A program made the translations under genes and the position numbers. From positions 1 through 8,925 of the forward strand of contig CAXAAH010000058.1 of the NCBI GenBank assembly GCA_963966775.1: a stretch of DNA of 8,925 nt, given 5' to 3'. Position 1 is the first letter of the stretch; each line of letters starts with the position of its first letter. This document shows positions 5,730 to 8,925 of this stretch, one piece after another. A model generated the notes under the pieces. That model had not been told where the DNA came from. It did no database searches and worked only from the letters and a program-made list of their open reading frames with translations. This DNA comes from UBA685 sp002299005. GTDB taxonomy: Bacteria > Pseudomonadota > Alphaproteobacteria > Puniceispirillales > Puniceispirillaceae.

Positions 5730-6953
5730 ATGAGTGATAAGTTAAAATTATCTGGTGAAATATCTGGTGAAAAATCCGCCGATACATCAGCTGTGATGCC
5801 AACCTATGGCCGCCTTGATCTATGGTTTGAACGTGGTGAAGGCTCATGGCTTTTTGATAAAGATGGGGCCGCTTATTTGGATTGTGCCAGCGGTATTGCT
5901 GTGAATAATCTTGGCCATAATCACCCGCATTTGGTCGCAAGCCTAAAGGCGCAGGTTGAAAAATTATGGCATGTCTCAAACCTCTATCGCATTGAAGGCC
6001 AAGAATTATTGGCAAGTCGTCTTGCAGCCGCAACAGGTCTTGACCATGTGTTCTTTTGCAATTCAGGGGCAGAGGCAAATGAGGGGGCTGTGAAGATGGC
6101 ACGCCGCTATCATCATGCCAAAGGGGATGCTGAGCGGGTGACAATTCTATGTGCGGGCGGGGCGTTTCATGGCCGCACATTGGGGATGCTTGCCGCCACT
6201 GATAGGCCTGCTTTCAGAGAAGGTTTTGGCCCTTTGGCGACCGGCTTTATGCATGTGCCCTTTGGTAATTTGAACGAATTGCGCAATGTGATGAGTGAGA
6301 AGATTGCGGCTATTTTTATTGAACCTGTGCAAGGTGAGGGCGGAGCGAATGCGGCGCCTGATGGCTATCTTGAAGGGGTACGCGCGGCGGCTGATGAATT
6401 TGGCGCGCTTGTTATCGCGGATGAAATTCAATGCGGCATGGGCCGGACAGGATCTCTTTTTGCCTATCAGCAAGCAGGGATAGAGCCTGATATTATCGCG
6501 ACGGCCAAAGGTCTTGGCGGCGGGTTTCCGATGGGCGCGGTCATCACCAAAAAAGACATTGGCGATGCGATGGGCCCGGGCAGTCATGGCACCACTTTTG
6601 GCGGCTCTCCTTTGGCGGCGGCGGCTGGTAATGCGGTGATGGATATCTTGGAAGGCGATGGCTTCTTTGAGGCGCTTGGCGAACGGATTGCCCAGCTTGA
6701 TACAGGGCTTGCCGCCTTGAAAGAGGCGTTCCCTGAGAAGATTTCTGTCTTGCGTGGTAGGGGCTTTTTGCGGGGCGTTAGAGTATCAGATGGCTATCAG
6801 GCTGGTGATTTGAATGCGGCGCTTCGGGCACGTCATATGTTGGCGGTGCCAGCGGCTGATAATGTTTTGCGCTTATTGCCGCCCCTGACAATCTCGCAAG
6901 AAGAGGTTGAGACAGCATTGAAGATTTTACATGAGGCGCTAGAAGCCTTATAA
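5730..6953 (+). CDS. argD: Acetylornithine aminotransferase (class III PLP enzyme)
   Basis: A 407-residue PLP-dependent aminotransferase that interconverts N-acetylglutamate 5-semialdehyde and N-acetylornithine with glutamate as amino donor; many family members also act as succinyldiaminopimelate aminotransferase. Key parts are YLDCASGIAVNNLGH (49-63), the PLP-phosphate loop NSGAEANE (111-118), AFHGRTLG (145-152), EPVQGEGG (198-205), ADEIQCGMGRTG (230-241) with the pyridine-N-binding Asp231, ATAKGLGGG with Schiff-base Lys260, and GTTFGG (287-292). ArgD rather than another class III enzyme is supported by argF immediately downstream. The chosen ATG has only a weak AGG at 5719-5721. The 22 residues before MPTYGRLD are an extension relative to many ArgDs, so the ATG at about 5796 is an alternative, but that one has no Shine-Dalgarno. 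The extension holds an in-frame tandem duplication. Confidence 0.95.
   Translation: MSDKLKLSGEISGEKSADTSAVMPTYGRLDLWFERGEGSWLFDKDGAAYLDCASGIAVNNLGHNHPHLVASLKAQVEKLWHVSNLYRIEGQELLASRLAAATGLDHVFFCNSGAEANEGAVKMARRYHHAKGDAERVTILCAGGAFHGRTLGMLAATDRPAFREGFGPLATGFMHVPFGNLNELRNVMSEKIAAIFIEPVQGEGGANAAPDGYLEGVRAAADEFGALVIADEIQCGMGRTGSLFAYQQAGIEPDIIATAKGLGGGFPMGAVITKKDIGDAMGPGSHGTTFGGSPLAAAAGNAVMDILEGDGFFEALGERIAQLDTGLAALKEAFPEKISVLRGRGFLRGVRVSDGYQAGDLNAALRARHMLAVPAADNVLRLLPPLTISQEEVETALKILHEALEAL
5750..5773 (+). repeat. 12-bp tandem duplication in the 5' end of argD
   Basis: ATCTGGTGAAAT (5750-5761) is followed directly by ATCTGGTGAAAA (5762-5773), identical at 11 of 12 positions. It is in frame and produces LSGE then ISGE in the N-terminal extension, outside the catalytic fold. 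It parallels the duplication at the start of dcd. Confidence 0.8.
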
Positions 6954-6968
6954 ACATTGCTCTTCTGA

Positions 6969-6987
6969 CCCCTTTGGGGGCTCTTTT
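6969..6987 (+). terminator. Weak hairpin plus T-rich tail between argD and argF
   Basis: CCCC (6969-6972), loop TTT, GGGG (6976-6979) forms a short 4-bp GC stem followed by GCTCTTTT (6980-6987), 16 bp after the argD stop and 30 bp before argF. It resembles a weak rho-independent terminator or attenuator that could reduce read-through into argF and hslO. The stem is short, so the call is tentative. Confidence 0.35.
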
Positions 6988-7016
6988 GCAAATGATGATA
7001 TGAATAGGATAAGGCG

Positions 7017-7928
7017 ATGCGCCATTTTCTTGATTTAAAAGATTTCACCCGTGATGAGCTATCGGCGATGCTTGCCTATGGGCTTGATTTGCGCAAAAGC
7101 CTCAAAGCAGGTCAGGCGCATGAGACGCCTCTTGCGGGCAAGCATTTTGGGATGATCTTTGAAAAGCAATCAACGCGCACAAGGGTCTCATTCGAGGTGG
7201 GTATCAGCCAGCTTGGCGGGGTGCCGATTGTGCTATCTGCCAATGATATGCAATTGGGGCGCGGTGAGAGTATCGCTGATACATCGAAGGTGCTGTCGGG
7301 CTATTTGGATGGGGTGATGATACGGTGCCTGTCGCATAATACGCTGATGGATTTGGCCAAACATGCCTCTATGCCAGTGATTAATGGCCTCACAGACAGA
7401 TCTCACCCTTGTCAGGTGATGGCTGATTTAATGACGATGCTTGATATTCATGGCGTCATTGAAGGCCAGATTGTGACATGGGCAGGCGATGGCAATAATG
7501 TGGCGGTCTCATGGATTGAAGCGGCTGTGATTATGGGCTTTGAGCTTCGTATCGCGTGCCCTGAGGGCTATGAGCCACCAGCTGATATTGTCGCTTGGGC
7601 AAGAGAGCAAGGCGCGGCGATTAATTTTTACAATGATTTGAATGAAGCAGCAAAAGACGCGCATGTGATTGTCACAGATGTCTGGATTTCAATGGGCGAT
7701 GATGAAGGCACAAGAGTAAAAGATATGACGCCTTTCCAAGTGAATGATGCGGTGATGGCACAGGCGGCACCTGATGCGATTTTCATGCATTGCCTGCCGG
7801 CGATAAGAGAGATGGAAGTCACAGCCTCTGTCATTGATGGCAAGCAATCAGCTGTCTGGCAAGAAGCGGAAAATAGGTTGCATGCACAAAAAGCCATTCT
7901 GGCCTATTGTTGCGGCGGTGTGATTTAA
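7017..7928 (+). CDS. argF: Ornithine carbamoyltransferase
   Basis: A 303-residue cytosolic transcarbamylase, normal for the family, that makes citrulline from ornithine and carbamoyl phosphate in arginine synthesis. The carbamoyl-phosphate site STRTR (52-56) lies in EKQSTRTRVSFE, followed by HPCQ (130-133), the ornithine-binding DVWISMG (221-227) and HCLPA with the catalytic Cys259 (258-262). Residues after HCLPA read Ile-Arg-Glu-Met-Glu-Val-Thr, whereas many bacterial homologues have His-Arg-Gly-Glu-Glu-Val-Thr; the essential residues are intact. The ATG is preceded by AGGA at 7006-7009, 7 nt away. The gene lies 63 bp after argD and 13 bp before hslO, consistent with one operon. I found only an isolated ARG-box half-site (TGAAT, 7001-7005), so ArgR control is not supported by this gap. 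Confidence 0.97.
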   Translation: MRHFLDLKDFTRDELSAMLAYGLDLRKSLKAGQAHETPLAGKHFGMIFEKQSTRTRVSFEVGISQLGGVPIVLSANDMQLGRGESIADTSKVLSGYLDGVMIRCLSHNTLMDLAKHASMPVINGLTDRSHPCQVMADLMTMLDIHGVIEGQIVTWAGDGNNVAVSWIEAAVIMGFELRIACPEGYEPPADIVAWAREQGAAINFYNDLNEAAKDAHVIVTDVWISMGDDEGTRVKDMTPFQVNDAVMAQAAPDAIFMHCLPAIREMEVTASVIDGKQSAVWQEAENRLHAQKAILAYCCGGVI

Positions 7929-7941
7929 GAGGTCTCAACAG

Positions 7942-8871
7942 ATGAGTGAAGCAACAGATATCGTCCTGCCATTTTATCTGACAGGAGAGGCCGGCGGTGC
8001 GCCGCGTATCAGAGGGCGTCTGGCACGCCTGCATCATAGCGCAAACGGCATTCTTGCCCGTCATGACTATCCTGAAATGGTCGCAGGGCTCTGTGCCGAG
8101 ACGATGGCTTTGACCTCTGTTTTATCGTCGATGATGTCGTTTGAAGGCGTCTTTACGGTGCAAGCCAAAGGGGATGGCGCGGTCAAAACCTTGATGGCAG
8201 ATATGACACAAGAAGGCGAAATGCGTTGCTATGCCGCCTTTGGTGATGATGAAATGCTAGCGGCCGCCTATCAGGGCCCTGCGCTGTTGCCACGCCTTGC
8301 AGGGGCAGGCTATATGGCGTTTACGGTTGATCATCAGGTCACCAAAAGACGCTATCAAGGGATTGTTGAATTAGATGGGCCGCACCTTGGTGATGCGGCA
8401 ACCTCTTGGTATAAAAATTCAGAACAGCTCTCAACGCTGGTTATGACACAGGCGCAAAAGACTGATAATGGCTGGGTGTCATCGGCGCTATTGCTCCAGC
8501 AAATTGCCACATCAGGCGGCAAGAATGATGAGGATGACCTCTATAAACAGCCAGAAGAGATGGACGCAGAAAGCCTCGATTTATGGCATACGGCGATGAC
8601 CTTATGCGCGTCTGTGAAGTCTGAAGAATTGCTCGATACCAACCTGTCATTGGCAGATTTGGTTTATCGTTTGTTCAACTCTTTGGGCGCGCATATCCAG
8701 CCAACAAGACCGGTGATTGATAAATGCCGCTGTTCGCCTGAAAAGGTTGAGGTGATGCTTGACGGTCTCTCACAAGAACAGCGCGAGAGCCTTGCTGATG
8801 AAAATGGCCAGCTGGTTGTGAATTGTGAATTTTGCAAGATCGAACGCAGCTTCGATGTGAACGCGCTATAG
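7942..8871 (+). CDS. hslO: Hsp33 redox-regulated molecular chaperone
   Basis: A 309-residue cytosolic holdase chaperone that becomes active when oxidants release zinc from its four C-terminal cysteines, protecting unfolding proteins during oxidative and heat stress. The zinc site is complete: CRC at 262-264 and CEFC at 295-298, separated by 30 residues. The N-terminal core shows RIRGRLARL (22-30), SSMMSFEGVFTVQAKGDG (62-79) and LMADMTQEG (84-92), the usual landmarks. The ATG has AGAGG at 7928-7932 overlapping the argF stop codon region, with 9-nt spacing, which suggests translational linkage. Adjacency to argF is a known alphaproteobacterial arrangement. No hairpin terminator follows the stop within the 54 bp left in the window. 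Confidence 0.96.
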   Translation: MSEATDIVLPFYLTGEAGGAPRIRGRLARLHHSANGILARHDYPEMVAGLCAETMALTSVLSSMMSFEGVFTVQAKGDGAVKTLMADMTQEGEMRCYAAFGDDEMLAAAYQGPALLPRLAGAGYMAFTVDHQVTKRRYQGIVELDGPHLGDAATSWYKNSEQLSTLVMTQAQKTDNGWVSSALLLQQIATSGGKNDEDDLYKQPEEMDAESLDLWHTAMTLCASVKSEELLDTNLSLADLVYRLFNSLGAHIQPTRPVIDKCRCSPEKVEVMLDGLSQEQRESLADENGQLVVNCEFCKIERSFDVNAL

Positions 8872-8898
8872 AGCCACTTGCGTGCATTGATTAAGTGT

Positions 8899-8925
8899 GA
8901 TTCTCTATAGGGGATTCTCCATAGG
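8899..8925. repeat. Direct repeat with 14-bp period at the right window edge
   Basis: GATTCTCTATAGG (8899-8911) and GATTCTCCATAGG (8913-8925) match at 12 of 13 positions, separated by one G. Each unit begins with GATTC, which fits GANTC, the CcrM methylation site of many alphaproteobacteria. The second unit ends at the last base, so the array may continue outside. It lies 27 bp after the hslO stop; its role is unknown. Confidence 0.6.

Noticed and set aside
5728..6180. A 150-codon open frame on the - strand opposite argD (and a similar one at 6147-6587)
   Set aside because: Both overlap argD, whose motifs are intact, and their low-complexity His/Pro/Arg-rich translations look like shadow frames.
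7001..7005. A possible ARG box upstream of argF
   Set aside because: Only the half-site TGAAT is present; the partner ATTCA is missing at the expected distance.

Overview
The window carries eight protein genes and looks like ordinary chromosomal DNA of an alphaproteobacterium of moderate GC content. The reasons are the long, internally duplicated alphaproteobacterial type of dCTP deaminase, the gene order argD-argF-hslO (common in that class), and the sequence types of RecX and AcsA. A marine lineage such as SAR116 would fit the AT-leaning codon use, but this placement is a guess. I see no tRNA, rRNA, insertion sequence, phage gene or CRISPR array.

Layout. Positions 1-864 (+) hold the C-terminal part of a probable outer-membrane beta-barrel protein. 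An AT-rich, dyad-rich gap leads into a LuxR/NarL-type regulator (1022-1660, +) whose receiver domain keeps the phospho-acceptor aspartate but lacks the other catalytic residues. A hairpin terminator separates it from the convergent acs gene for acetyl-CoA synthetase (1725-3665, -). Upstream of acs, on the same strand, lies recX (3774-4427, -). The acs promoter candidate sits between them, bracketed by a perfect inverted repeat. A 124-bp divergent gap (4428-4551) then separates recX from a four-gene rightward cluster: dcd (4552-5706), argD (5730-6953), argF (7017-7928) and hslO (7942-8871).

How the genes relate. acs activates acetate to acetyl-CoA. dcd makes dUTP from dCTP as a step toward dTTP. 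argD and argF catalyse consecutive parts of the ornithine-to-citrulline section of arginine synthesis. hslO encodes the redox-activated chaperone Hsp33, and recX modulates RecA. The gaps in the dcd-argD-argF-hslO run are 23, 63 and 13 bp, so one transcript is plausible, with a possible weak attenuator hairpin between argD and argF.

I found no convincing new multi-gene system. The points most worth checking are the degenerate receiver domain and the dyads upstream of its gene, the inverted repeat framing the acs promoter, near-identical 12-bp in-frame tandem duplications at the 5' ends of two neighbouring genes (dcd and argD), and a 14-bp-period direct repeat carrying GANTC sites that runs into the right edge of the window.
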